DNA of 64,000 bases, taken from positions 9,728,501 to 9,792,500 of the forward strand of contig WPIO01000004.1 in NCBI GenBank assembly GCA_009760855.2, in the 5' to 3' direction. How positions within the stretch are numbered: the stretch's first letter is position 1; each line of letters starts with the position of its first letter. This stretch comes from Cristatella mucedo. Taxonomy: Eukaryota > Bryozoa > Phylactolaemata > Cristatellidae. The notes beneath the pieces are model-generated. The model was not told the origin of the DNA. It made no database searches and saw only the letters and a list, made by a program, of their open reading frames with translations. Position numbers and translations under genes: made by a program. Positions 1 to 51,743 of the stretch are shown here, piece by piece.

Positions 1-417
1 GACTAAATGCTTGTATTTCGTTTAAGATGGCCACAGCAGCAAGACACAGAATGGATGGAGCTCCCGAGACCTCATTATATAACATAGTAGCAAGCAAGCT
101 TAAAATATTTCGATTTTTTTTCTCAGAGCAAAACGAATGCACAGAAACATGAGCTATATTTGCTTGTCAGAACTGACGGCCCAAAGATTTCTTAAGCAGA
201 ACAGCAAAAAAAGAAAGCTTATACTTCACAATGGCAGCAGAAACTGCAGTCAGCTAGCCAGCTACTTAGGAACAGCAGCGTAAATGCATGATAATTTACA
301 CATTTCGAAAACCGAACAGCCATCAAGTATGATGGCCAAGCGTTGCCGTTCTATATACATCGCCAGCAAGAACTTGATCTCTTAGTCCTACAATCCTCAA
401 AAGGGACTAAGCACGTC

Positions 418-13464
<13,047 letters not shown>

Positions 13465-13559
13465 GCTCAAACGAGGATGACAGTAATCACAAAGTTAAAA
13501 TCAGCGGCCAATACCAAGCACGCGATTTGATATAGCTAAGCGAGAGCACGCATTCTATA

Positions 13560-13595
13560 AGCGTACCAAAAATGGCGACTAACTTCCGCCGGCTT
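13560..13595 (-). promoter_or_regulatory. Candidate SREK1 core promoter motifs (ETS and YY1-like)
   Basis: On the minus strand CGGAAGT (an ETS-type site) is followed after a few bases by GTCGCCATTTT (the YY1 consensus), about 105 bp upstream of the SREK1 start codon. The pairing is typical of housekeeping promoters. The motifs are seen; their use as a promoter is inferred. Confidence 0.45.
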
Positions 13596-13889
13596 TCGTT
13601 GCCGCCAGTCAAAACTCCGAGAATTGTGAACACGCTTATCTATATCTCAAAGTATTTAAATTATTTTAAATTATTCGTCTATATTTGTATATACATTATA
13701 TATTGCTGACAGTTTATTAAATCTCAAAAGTTCTTCGATGATTCTCTCTCCAGGCGGTAGTAATACCAGATCGCTCTCTCGCTCTCTTATTGAACGCGTA
13801 ATGAGCCGCGTGAGAGCGTCTTCATAGACCTATATAGTTGGAGAAACCCGGATCTGCTGAATCTCTGAGAACAGTCCCGAAATAAAAGC

Positions 13890-14220
13890 AGTGGTCCTGC
13901 CAATGACCTTCTCTTTGTATTCAGAACTGTGTGTGACACTGGTATTCCGCACCTATTTATAACAGCATTTAGTGGGTCCCTGCGATTGATCCTGTATGTG
14001 CTTATGCGCGCCGACACTGTGCATGCTGCCACTAACCACACTTGCATGCTGACCCTGTGCATGTCACCCCAAACCATGTTATTCTTGTTATTTATCAAGC
14101 GTGATACCACTAAACAGTCGATCGTGTTTCCTTTGCAGCAAATGTAAAGCGCCTAGAAAGAGATTGAGTTCTCTGAGGGTGCTTTATCAGGTGTATTATT
14201 ATGGCTATTATTATTATTAT
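13890..14220 (+). mobile_element. LINE 3' end (CR1/L2-like family)
   Basis: Sense 3' portion ending GAGTTCTCTGAGGGTGCTTT and an ATT-repeat tail, close to the SREK1 promoter. Confidence 0.8.
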
Positions 14221-14629
14221 ACTCCGAACTGAGTGAATAGCCCGCTGTTATGACAGTGCGACCCTCACTAGTTCGGGTAGCGACGCAACCTGTGCAGGGT
14301 GCAAAGACCTGAAGCTACCAATACGCCTACGATAACAGCACTGCGCTCGATATTCTACAGGCGGCACTAACAACAGTACGGTATTAGAAAAAAAGCACAA
14401 CAACAGTCCGTAATTACGGCTGATACAAAACTTGTAATTAACGCGACCCATAAACTGAACGCTTGCCTTGCAGACATTTGATCCTGGATGTCGGCAAATT
14501 TCCTTAAGTAAACGACGATAACATGGAGCTGCTGCTCAAAGGACACTCCAAACGTGCGGCTGGACTACAAGGCTTTGCTCTTCTAATGATAATATAAATA
14601 AATAAATAATAAAATGCGGTTGTTATGCG

Positions 14630-15280
14630 ACCACCACACTGCTCTCGGAATTTAGGCGTCGTCTTCGACGGCTGCGTGAATTTTGAAAGCTTTGTTAAGA
14701 TTGCTTCCACAGCTTGCCCTCACATTAGATCCTTATCTAAGATTAGGAACTGTCTTCCACGGTGGCTTGCAAAAAAGTTACTAGCTCGTTAGTTTTGTCT
14801 TGGCTAGAACATTGTAATTCCCTTTTTGGCTGGGCTACCGAAAAAGGCCACTGGGTCACTGCAGCTGGCGATGAATATGGCTGCAACGCTAGTTTGAAAA
14901 TCCCAAATATTTATCCACGTGTCTCCTTTGCTGAAAGAACTTAGGTGGCTGATGGTCAATCAACGGGTACAGAGAAAAGTTCTTTCACTGATCAACAGAG
15001 CTTTCCACGGCTTCGGTCATCCATACCAAGCTGAACTGCTGCATCAGTTTCAGCCTCCTAGTTCACCCAGGTCCCCTATGACAATAAACTTGCCGTTCCA
15101 TTCCTATGCTTAAAAACCGCTAGCGACAGAAGCTTTTGCTTTGCAGGTCCTAGACTGTGGAACTCGCTTCGACAATTCTTACTCAACGACAACCACTCTC
15201 CTGCTGTCAACTGTAGTACTTGCTTTCCAGCCGTCCTGAGGTCCTGAGCTGCTATTCCCATGCTACTCACTGCCTCAACT
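14630..15280 (+). mobile_element. Degenerate LINE reverse-transcriptase C-terminal remnant, second family
   Basis: Broken frames encode LGVVFDG, SWLEHCNSLF and ELRWLMVNQRVQRKVL, typical of the region after the RT domain in Jockey-superfamily LINEs. They differ from the main family of this window. A related antisense piece lies at 40960-41160. Confidence 0.6.
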
Positions 15281-15380
15281 GTTCTCCTGACTCAGCTATG
15301 CTTTTCACTTTCTCATAGTTTCTCGCGGTAAAGTCCGTTGGCTACGGAATGCGTACCGAAAGCTGCCGAGTCTGTGACTA

Positions 15381-15385
15381 TGTAT

Positions 15386-15430
<45 letters not shown>
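15381..15430. repeat. (TA)n microsatellite
   Basis: About 50 bp of TATA repeats with a few interruptions at the start. Confidence 0.95.
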
Positions 15431-15434
<4 letters not shown>

Positions 15435-15436
15435 TT

Positions 15437-15650
15437 GTGCAACGCCCTAAGACAACTTAAAATCTCTATCCAAGCGCTTTCCATAGCCACGGGCTTCGAG
15501 TCTGCCACCTTAGTCATCAACCAGCAAGGAAGGACCTGCGAATAGTGAGTTACATAAGTCGAGAAAGGATGTTACAAATGCATGGACCTCCTTAGATGTT
15601 ATATCCCATCTAAGCAGGCCAGCATTTGTGCTTAAAATCTTTAACAAAAA
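15437..15650 (-). mobile_element. LINE fragment, antisense
   Basis: Contains GCGCTTT and GTGAGTTACATAAGTCGAG, matching the main family's 3' end and C-terminal coding part in antisense, apparently with an internal deletion. Confidence 0.65.
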
Positions 15651-16186
15651 AATGACGATACTTTTCCTGATGTTATCTTGCCTTGTGAGCAGTAGCTAAA
15701 AAACTCCTGTCTGCTGTTTCAACTCAATATTTTATGGAGCGTGGGTTCAGCCTAGTCATCCTATCGTTTTCGAAGTAAATTAATTTTCTTTAGAATTGGC
15801 GGCTGCTAAGACTTATATGCTCTTTCTGGGTGACTTCTAAGTCAGAAACTGGCGAAATTTGTCACTCGATCAAGCCCGTCTATAACAACAACTTTCTCAG
15901 TAAATAGAATAAATATGACTTTTAGACTTGCCGATTGACAGCCAGTATAATAATTCAATGAAAATGTTTCGAAATATTTATCGTTAATTTTGTAAAAATG
16001 ATTATCTGCTGATTGCTAGGTATATTTCGAAGAATATCGGACTCATTCGCTGTTTTTTGGACCTGTCCATGGATATCAGACTTAATCAAAACCTTTTGCA
16101 TGTGACCATGTATTTACTGCATTTACGCAAAAAAATTTTGCAAACTCATCCACTGTCTTCGAGTGTAACTAGGCAACGAATGCCAT

Positions 16187-16590
16187 TAATAATAAAACCA
16201 ATAATAATAATAATGCACTCGATAAAGCGCCCCCAGAGAACTCAATCTCTTTCTAGGCGCTTTACATTTGCTGTAAATGGAAATGTGATTGAATGATGAG
16301 TAATATCGTGCTTGAAAAACAACACGAATAACATGGTTAGGGGTGACGTGCACAGGGTCAGAATGCAAGTGTGGCTAGTGGCACCATGCACAGAGTCAGC
16401 ACGCATAAGCACATGAAGGATGAATCACAGGGACCCACTAAATGCTGTGCTAAATAGGTGTGTTTTGAAGTTCTTTTTAAATGTGGTCGAAGCAGGGTTG
16501 TTCTGACGCAAGTCGGGAGGGAGTTCCAGGCTTTGGGAGCATACGAACTAAATGCACGGTCTCCAAAGGATTTGAGGTTATTAAAAAAGA
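16187..16590 (-). mobile_element. LINE 3' end, antisense, upstream of LRRC40
   Basis: Begins with AATAATAATAATAATGCACT, continues through the terminal motif and 3' UTR, and ends in the TAWNSLP-coding part. It lies just ahead of the frame that leads into LRRC40 exon 1. Confidence 0.85.
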
Positions 16591-16822
16591 GACACCCTCC
16601 TTACTATGAAAAATTGCACCGATTTTTTGAATTTCAGAGGTTTTAAGGCTACTGATGGTAAATGAACCATATTTTAAGCGATCTGCCAGTCATTCGGGCT
16701 CAGCTGCACTGAGCCCATGGATGGGGGGGGGGGCTGCTTCTGCACTCAAGGTTCCGGTTGGGTCAAGCCACGCCTTTTACTACCCGGCGTGGCTGTTGGC
16801 GGTTCTTGGCCTAAAACCGATA

Positions 16823-45140
<28,318 letters not shown>

Positions 45141-45238
45141 AAAAACTTCGGGGGATGTGGCCCTGTGGCTGGCACTGTGCATTCGTCGTACGGCATCGGC
45201 CTGCTTTCTTAGAAGCAATGATGATTAGAGGTTGCTTA

Positions 45239-45244
45239 TTTATT
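45239..45244 (-). promoter_or_regulatory. Candidate DMAC2L polyadenylation signal AATAAA
   Basis: AATAAA on the minus strand about 110 bp beyond the DMAC2L stop. Another AATAAA overlaps the stop codon itself at about 45350-45355. Confidence 0.45.
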
Positions 45245-45350
45245 ACGGTCGCTGCTGCCAGTATGGCATCTGCTCTTCTGCAGACGCTCACGCATGTACA
45301 GATGCACCCCATCCAATATCCCCCCTACAATCACACCGTATGTTGGCTGT

Positions 45351-45555
45351 TTATTTGGCCTCGTTGTTCTTCGTTGAGCCACCAGTACTGGCCGGTTGAG
45401 GTACGATGTCGTCGGCTTTGCTGTCAGTGGACATGCGAAAATTTTCGTCGTGAAAAACGATTTTGCATGACGGTAATGCTCCATGGAGTACCTCAAATGC
45501 TCTTTCTTTGTGTCGCACACCAGGAAGATCGTACAATAGCAAGGATTTCATTTGG
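45351..45555 (-). CDS. DMAC2L: DMAC2L last coding exon 4
   Basis: Encodes MKSLLLYDLPGVRHKERAFE (LKYLLLSDLPGVREKENLVQ in human) and a low-complexity tail ending at TAA. The acceptor is TGTTTCAG. Confidence 0.94.
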
Positions 45556-46945
45556 CTGAAACATTTGCAATAAAACCTTTACAGCAACAGTATGTGAAAT
45601 ACATTTTTTTACAACAATGTGGTTGACGATACACAAAGACTGCTGCTGATTCATATTCAGTAGCAGAAGCACTGCAACCTCTGCAAGCATAACCTACTGC
45701 AGCTGACTCGAAACTATGCAACAAGTACCGCTACACTTTATCGTGTTCTTGTAGCTTACGCAAGTGCAGTGAGGTGAGATAACCCATCGTCCGTTATGTC
45801 CCCACAGCTGCTAATCTCCAGGTCCTCGAGCGACTCTTTAAGGTACTGCACGAGCAATGGTAAGGCCTCGTCAGTGAAATAGCCACAGTTGTGTAGGCGC
45901 ATTTTTCTGAGATGGTGCACGTTCTCTAGGTAAACGGACTTGGATAGTTAAGCAGTCAGGTTCGATAGTCATGCACATTTTCACATTTGTACCTGCAGCT
46001 GCGACAATCGCAGTACACGTAGACCTGATACACACCGGAAGAAAACAGCTACGAGATTCGACAGCATAGAACAAGACAAGAGCGCCATTACAGAATGCCA
46101 TGAGCTGTGCAAACTCACTGAAATGGACGAACCCCAACGCCATCACAGAGGCATTGTCAGCGTCCACCTCTTCGATCTTGTATTCGGAGAGTTTGGATTG
46201 CGGTAACCTGTTGTAGTCCTTCTGAAACTGCTTGGATCCGACGAAGCGCGGATAAGCACCACAACGGATGAGCCATTCTGCACAAGCCTTATCGGGTCCA
46301 ATTTCCTTTATGCGCTGTTCGTCCGGCCTGAAAATGTGCACACGCACTGTTACTACGGTTGGATCGGCAGTCCCTCACACGTAATAATACCATAATTCCG
46401 ATCAAAGTTGGCATACTGCGCTGCGAAAGCTCGGTTGGCTGGGAGACCAGCTCGGCAAAAAAGTGACGCAGAGCCACAGTTGCTCTGTGTACGCGACGTT
46501 TCCGAACTAGTTATCGCATTGCCCTGACAGTCTACAGCGGCAGTCGGCGAGTACACTAAGTATGCCCGCGGCATAGGTCATGCAGTGTCGTCACAAGGTA
46601 GTAAGGTAGTCGGTAGTCACAAGGCAGTAAGCACGCCTGAAGCCAAGCGAAGGCAGGTCAACGCTAGCATGGAAAGCTCCGCAAACAGGTACGCGCGTTG
46701 AGCTAAAGGCGGCGACGCACCAGCTTGCTGCGTCAAGCGAGACCTGCGCGACAGGCGAGACTTGCGGGTGCGAAGCGTGGCCGTAGCAGCCGCTCGCTTC
46801 GGATTGCATTCCCACAGCGCTTTCTCGGTTGCATCCTGAAAGTGCACCTGTTAAACACGGAATTGAGATACCACCAGAGGTTCCTCACTTGGAGGCCGGC
46901 TTGCTTGCTAGGACTCAGTAAACGATTTTTGACGCACCATGCCAT
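45351..46945 (-). CDS. DMAC2L: DMAC2L / ATP synthase subunit s-like (4 coding exons)
   Basis: Exons in transcript order are 46945-46848, 46327-46119, 45925-45760 and 45555-45351. They total 678 nt (225 residues plus TAA), close to the roughly 215 of human ATP5S/DMAC2L. The product is a mitochondrial inner-membrane-associated protein described as coupling factor B of ATP synthase, with leucine-rich-like repeats. Matches along the length are the basic N-terminus followed by WWYLNSVFNR (WGWLNAVFNK in human), RIKEIGPDKACAEWLIRCGA, QKDYNRLP, YKIEEVDADNASVMALGF, DLEISSCGDITDDGL, and LLLYDLPGVRHKE near the end. Splice phases agree at all three junctions. The first 18 or so residues are basic with no acidic residue, consistent with a mitochondrial targeting sequence. 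The tail after the last conserved helix is longer than in human and of low complexity. Confidence 0.94.
45569..45574 (+). promoter_or_regulatory. Candidate LRRC40 polyadenylation signal AATAAA
   Basis: First AATAAA on the plus strand after the LRRC40 stop, 430 bp downstream. If used, the LRRC40 3' UTR would run antisense through all of the last DMAC2L exon. Confidence 0.4.
45760..45925 (-). CDS. DMAC2L: DMAC2L coding exon 3
   Basis: Encodes NVHHLRKMRLHNCGYFTDEA and LEDLEISSCGDITDDGLSHL, the LRR-like repeats. The acceptor is TACCTAG and the donor TTGC|GTAAGC. Confidence 0.95.
46119..46327 (-). CDS. DMAC2L: DMAC2L coding exon 2
   Basis: Encodes RIKEIGPDKACAEWLIRCGA and QKDYNRLP, the most conserved part of the family. 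The acceptor is ATTTTCAG and the donor TTCA|GTGAGT. Confidence 0.95.
46848..46945 (-). CDS. DMAC2L: DMAC2L coding exon 1
   Basis: Starts MAWCVKNRLLSPSKQ and ends NLWWYLNSVFN. The donor is ACAG|GTGCAC. The conserved W-W-LN-VFN block identifies it. Confidence 0.9.
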
Positions 46946-48059
46946 TGCGACTGACGCATGACCTTGAGGCTAACCTAACCCGGACGAAACCTTGAAACTC
47001 TCCCACTCCCCCCACTCCCATCAGTCGTGAGCAGACCCAGTCCGCCCAGCTTTACCTCCCCCCCCCCGATTCTTTAGCGGCTCGGGAGTTAATTTCCCCC
47101 CCCCCGATGATGGGGTTAACCTAAAGTCGCCGGGCGTGCGACGTCACGAAACATCTTTTTCCTACCCCAAGGGCTCCGCAAGTTACAGCCATAGATAGAT
47201 AGAAAGGTTCCAGGCTCCACCGACTTCCGTCAACAGCACCACCCTATTTAGTCAGTTCCGCCTCCCTTACCGCCACGGTGGGTGCGGCAGCTACGTTCGC
47301 GTCCTGGCCGATACCCCGAGCTTCAAAGTCCACTATTTCGAGTTTCGCATAGTAACCTTAGTGTAAGACGTCTGCAAGTATTTTTATAAGTTTGTACCAA
47401 CATACGGACAGGTATTTGCAGCGCTATTGGATCTTGAATCCCCCAATCGGCTATTTGAGACCCCTAGGATAATAGTGCTTTTTATATGTCTGCAAGTACT
47501 TCCCATTGAGAAATTTGCTGGAATGCAACATGCATGTCACCTGATTAATGTATATGGGGTGGCGTCCAATGAAGGCTACGGTTTTGCCTGCCCGAGGGTT
47601 TCAAACTTAGCCGCTACGATTGGTGCATCATAGGTATGGGATTCGATACCGGTTTGCTAACTACTTCTTCACGTTCCGCCATGTAGCTGTCCAGAGACTG
47701 TACTGTGACCTCTTCATTTATCATTGGCTTATGACTGCAATGTTTGTACTTATTGCTGCCATATAATATAGCCTTCAACAATTACATCTAAAATTAAACC
47801 ACGTGATTTTTCAGTTATAATCGACTTTGGCGAAATACGAATTTATATTTGTCGGAATGATTATTTTTTATATTGCAATGCATCTCTGTCTATAACTCGA
47901 AGAAACCACACTGAGTAAGGGGATGCTACGCTGGGGAACTTTCCCTAGCGAGCTCAAAAGTCAACAGTGTCAACTGACTGTGGTCGAAGGAGAGGCACTG
48001 CGTCCGCCCTGTTTACAATAACGCCACAACGATTATTGTTAATGAATTACGCCAAGTAA
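46946..48059. other. Upstream region of DMAC2L
   Basis: The first few hundred bases must hold the DMAC2L promoter. Two runs of C precede ...CGATTCTTTAGCGG and ...CGATGATGGGG near 47060-47110. No other feature was recognised. Confidence 0.45.
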
Positions 48060-48225
48060 TGGCGCCCCTGGATTTCAGCCCAGGTGCCTGCTCTTCACGA
48101 CCCAGTTCGCGGGTTCGAGTCCTGCAGCGGCGATCCTGTATTGCACACTGCAAGCGGTGGTGATGACCGTTAGTGCTCTTCTGTCGCTATATAAACGATG
48201 CAGCTTAATCAGCAAAGCTTTAATT
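48060..48225 (+). mobile_element. SINE-like element, family S1, with intact B box
   Basis: Head GATTTCAGCCCAGGTGCCTG (A-box position), CTCTTCACGACCCAG, and a perfect B box GGTTCGAGTCC, then the S1 body TGCTCTTCTGTCGCTATATA. This is the copy closest to a tRNA in its promoter boxes. Confidence 0.65.
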
Positions 48226-48912
48226 TGTAGTAGCTAGCGGCGGCGGCGTCCATTTGATTTGGTTGCACAGAGATAGTTTGCTGCGTCCGTTTGACCTCGT
48301 TAATTCAGGCGCTGCTGGGAAAATTGCCCTAGCTTTCAGACTTGTATCTCAGCAATCTATCTAACGAGAATTAACTTAAATTAGCTAGCGGTCAATGAAA
48401 CGCACTTCGCGGGACTAACACGGCGGTTGCGTCCCTCTTTAAAGCGGCTTACGATACCCACAGCAGTTCTCTGGAGTGATAGGTTCGGCCGATGCGGCTG
48501 CTGGTAAAAAAAAGACGGCGTGCGCCCGTCGCCAATGGGTAACGGCTGTTAGGGATGGGGAGCTAATCGTTGGTTGAGGCTGCTGAGTTCGTTACGAGAA
48601 AGTGACTGGTTACATTCCGTAACTAAGCCGCTCCGCTATGCGAACGTTTTGGCTGACATTAACGGGTAAGCCGGATTAGTGAGCAAGCAAAAGACCCTGC
48701 GTTATTAGTGGTGGTTTCTGCACGAACGACAGGAGCCGCACCACGGCATTCGGTGGTAGCTCCCGGCGGAAGGCTTGTAGCCACGAATTTTTCAGGGACG
48801 GGCTAAACCTGTGCGCCCGGAAGTCGCCGTCAGCGTGACCCGTCTCTGGCCACTGCTATCCGTCTCATGATGTTCAGGTGTAGCACAGCACCGGTCCGAC
48901 TCAGTTTTAGAG
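48226..48912. other. Unassigned GC-rich stretch
   Basis: About 690 bp with no recognised gene or repeat. Confidence 0.4.
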
Positions 48913-49227
48913 AGCATGAGAATTGCTCAGCAGGAAACACCTCTGTCCTAGAGCAAGAGGACGCAGCCATCGTAGTAGGGCAATGGGGTGATTGATATTG
49001 GCTGGCCTGTCAACCCTATAGTTCCGGCTAGCAATTTGAGAACAGGGCAACGCTTGCCCAAGGTCGCTGTCGCCGCCAGCCAACCTAGATTTGCTGGACG
49101 GTTTCCGTGAGAACAGCAGAAGTGGGTGAAGAGCATGTGGGTTCTCAAGCTGTGAGCAAGGGAACGCAGAGGCGGCTGAGGTGATTGATATTGGCTGGGT
49201 TGTCAACCCCATTGTCTCAGCTAGTTA
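48913..49227. repeat. Diverged tandem duplication of about 195 bp
   Basis: GTGATTGATATTGGCTGGCC followed by TGTCAACCC near 48990 recurs near 49182, and both are preceded by GAGCAAG and GACGCAG/AACGCAG. Two and possibly more units are present. Confidence 0.7.
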
Positions 49228-49235
49228 TATAATTG

Positions 49236-50249
49236 TAGCCGAGTTCCAGGGGTCAGAGGCTAGTTCCCGCCAAACCCCGCTATGCTCCGGCCACGCTGCC
49301 GCTCGCCATGCCGCTGAGCCAGGGTAAGACGAGCGGCCGTCAGGTTAAACCTCTTTATAATAACGCATGCGCCAACAACAACAGGGGAACTAAACAAGTC
49401 TACAGGGAGGGTCCTATACACAATACACTATGGGGGTGCCAGACGACGCAGCAAGCGCGAACAAACGTGTTAGTTGGAGTCAGTCGGCTTCTGCAGTCCT
49501 GTCGTTGTATCGACTCCGAATCCAACAGTACGAGCGTACGCCGTCCAAGACCCGGCTGGCTGAGTAACTGCTTGGCTAGTCCGAGTCGTCAACTACCACA
49601 GTCGAGAGCTTCCACCGAAAGACGCCAACACACGGGAGGGTCACGAACAACCGAACCTGGGTACGTAATTATAGGGCGAAGCTCGCTGGAGCCTCTTCTT
49701 CATCTTCGGCTCCGTCTCGACGCCGTCGCCGGAAGTTGCCGGAGTCGTTTCTCTGAAAGCGAGGGAGGAGGGCGGGCTGTTCGTCGGCGATTGAGGGACA
49801 GGACGAGACAGCGCCAGGAGGATTCGGTGGACGCCACCGAATACGGTCGTGTAGCGCCCGTGCTCGCATTTTTGTGTTTCTTCTGGTTTTCGTGTGTGTG
49901 CGCGTGCATGTGGTCTAGCCAAGAGTGCTCGGTGTAAGGTGAGAGGTATTCCTGCCTTAAGGTGGAAGCGGAGCCCTAGTTCTCCAGTCAGGGTCTGGTT
50001 CCAGTCAGGCTCCGGTTCGGGCTCCTCATCCTATTTGGGTCGTTCCTCACAATAGACGTAGGTAGCCTAAGTGCGAGGACGTATTCCCTCCTCAAGAGTG
50101 CTCGCGGTGTTGAGAGCATGTGATGAGTGTGGAGATAAAGCTGAGCTAGACGCGCAGCGACGGTGCGCTTGCGAATAAAGCTCAGTAAAATCCCCAAATT
50201 GTGTGTCTCTCTTTCCAATTCACGCCGCGGACTCACGACCCCCTTTAGT
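49236..50249 (+). mobile_element. Possible solo LTR
   Basis: Starts TGTAGCCGAG and ends TTTAGTAACA, with AATAAAGCTCAGT about 75 bp before the end, as in an R-U5 boundary. Flanks ATAAT and ATAAG are a near but not exact 5-bp duplication. No second copy is in the window to confirm it. A 209-codon open frame inside (49308-49937) has no recognisable domain. Confidence 0.3.
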
Positions 50250-50463
50250 AACAATAAGTAGAGCAGCGCCAGTAATGCCCGTTTCGTGGTGGCCTGCTTA
50301 TGGCGCATAGGCGCGAACCGAACGGCATTAGGCAGTAGGTTACTCCGCCAGGTAAGTGGCAGGTTAAGCCTACTCCGCCGAACCTTCGGTGTTACACAGG
50401 TGTAAACGGTAGTCCCCGCTGGGAAACCTCGACGGGGGCGCACCGCCCAACAGCCTTTCCGGC

Positions 50464-50551
50464 CATACCTTTGCAGCAAATGTAAAGCGCCAAGAAAGAG
50501 ATTGAGTTCTCTGAGGGCGCTTTCTCAAGTGCATTATTATTATTATTCTTA
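50464..50551 (+). mobile_element. LINE 3' terminus, truncated
   Basis: CCTTTGCAGCAAATGTAAAG, the terminal GAGTTCTCTGAGGGCGCTTT and an ATT tail. Confidence 0.85.
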
Positions 50552-50668
50552 TACCTAAAAGCACTGGTGCCATGCCCCTCAGAGAACAGCCTTTGAAGCT
50601 GTACACCGTAGGCGACGCTAGACGAGCCAGCCTTGCGCCCAGCCTGGCGGAGGTGTCTTAGCGGAATG

Positions 50669-50943
50669 TGTAGTTTGAGTGTAGGCCGGCTCCTCTAATG
50701 AGCCTGTGATGTGGCATGGACACTGGCCGGTAACCGCTGGTGGCCAGATGGTGGATTCACCATCAGGATCGGCCGCTGCACAGTTGTGGTCCTCGATTAA
50801 TCATCAGGGTCAACCGGAGGAGGGGAAGAGGACTCTACTGTGAGAAGGGGGCGAAGGCAGTCGTGCGTCTTGCTGCTCCGTGCCGCCTTGTACAATAAAC
50901 CGTTGGCGTTGTTCTGGGCCAGCATTCTGTATGCCGAACCACA
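50669..50943 (+). repeat. 5' LTR (275 bp)
   Basis: TG...CA ends, with an AATAAA at about 50894 for transcript 3' ends. It has two insertions of 16-18 bp relative to the 3' LTR (after CCAGATGG and after GAAGAGG). Confidence 0.9.
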
Positions 50944-50957
50944 AGCTATTTCGTGGG

Positions 50958-51743
50958 ATGGAGCCGATGACGCCCTGGGAGATGTCTTGCGCAGCATCCC
51001 TAGGCTTCGATGGCTTCGGAGACTTCGTTGGCTGGCTGCTGAACTTCGAGAGAGAGATCGAGAAAAGTGGCCACGAACAGAGTGAGTGCCACTTGTTTTT
51101 GCTCCTTGCGATGCAAGGCGGGGCCTTCACGTTTGCCTCGGGGCTCCCGCGGGAAGTTCAGGATGACTATGCCAAGCTTCGTGAGGCCCTAGTGAGGGCA
51201 TTCACCTCGCCGGCCGGTAGAGCGCGATTGCTGCACGCTGATTGGGTAAAGGCTGGTCGGACTGAGAGGGCCGACAGGAGCGACCGGAAGCGGCAGCAGC
51301 GGTCACCGACTGTGTGCCAGGCGACAGAAGTTTGTCAGGCTGCCACCCCGTGGCGGCAGGCAACGGCTATCAAAGCGGTGACGGTTGGTCAGGCTGCGAT
51401 GGTGTTCCACGAAGCAACGGCGTTGTGCGAGCAACGGTCAGCGGTGTGGCTGAGGCGACGGAGAGTGAGACGGTGCACGGAGAGGCGGCGGCATCCACGT
51501 GGAAGGCGGCGACGTCTGCTTGGAAGGCGGTGTCGTCCACGTCCGCGACAGAGTCGGCGGCGGCGTCCGCGACAGAGTCGGCCGCGGCACCCGCGACAGA
51601 GTCGGCGGCGGCACCCGCGACAGAGTCGGCGGCGGCGTCTGCGGCAGAGTCGGCGGCGGCGTCCGCGGCAGAGTCGGCGGCATCCGCGTGGAAGGCGGCG
51701 GCGGCACCCGCGACGGAGTCGGCCGCGTCCGCCAGAGAGGTAG
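50958..51743 (+). CDS. Gag-like protein of the LTR element (possibly frame-shifted after about 51300)
   Basis: ATG 14 nt after the 5' LTR. The first 100 residues resemble a retrotransposon gag capsid region: FVGWLLNFEREIEKSG, HLFLLLAMQGGAFTFASGLP, DDYAKLREALVRAF. A basic segment RTERADRSDRKRQQR follows. After about 51300 this frame becomes arginine-rich translation of a GC-rich repeat. The alternative frame 51314-52171 is open for 285 codons, is compositionally more like protein (TESAAA repeats, then acidic VQTEESAQ repeats) and ends just before the 3' LTR. No zinc knuckle was found. Confidence 0.6.
   Translation: MEPMTPWEMSCAASLGFDGFGDFVGWLLNFEREIEKSGHEQSECHLFLLLAMQGGAFTFASGLPREVQDDYAKLREALVRAFTSPAGRARLLHADWVKAGRTERADRSDRKRQQRSPTVCQATEVCQAATPWRQATAIKAVTVGQAAMVFHEATALCEQRSAVWLRRRRVRRCTERRRHPRGRRRRLLGRRCRPRPRQSRRRRPRQSRPRHPRQSRRRHPRQSRRRRLRQSRRRRPRQSRRHPRGRRRRHPRRSRPRPPER

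Larger units (their letters stand above)
13465..16822. other. Divergent intergenic region between SREK1 and LRRC40
   Basis: About 3.4 kb between the two start codons. It contains the promoter-like motifs near 13570, several LINE fragments, a TA microsatellite and AT-rich sequence at 15650-16190 in which nothing else was recognised. In human, SRSF11 and LRRC40 are, as I recall, also adjacent and head to head, so the repeats may have expanded an originally compact shared promoter. Confidence 0.6.

Noticed and set aside
46353-46847. Open frames between DMAC2L exons 1 and 2
   Set aside because: Considered as the DMAC2L N-terminus, but WWYLNSVFN in 46945-46848 fits the family and the phase, so these are intronic.
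48060-48130. tRNA gene suggested by a perfect B box GGTTCGAGTCC
   Set aside because: No full cloverleaf could be drawn, and the same head recurs with a common body, so it is a SINE-like element.
49308-49937. 209-codon open frame
   Set aside because: No recognisable domain and low complexity; it overlaps a possible LTR. Not called as a gene.
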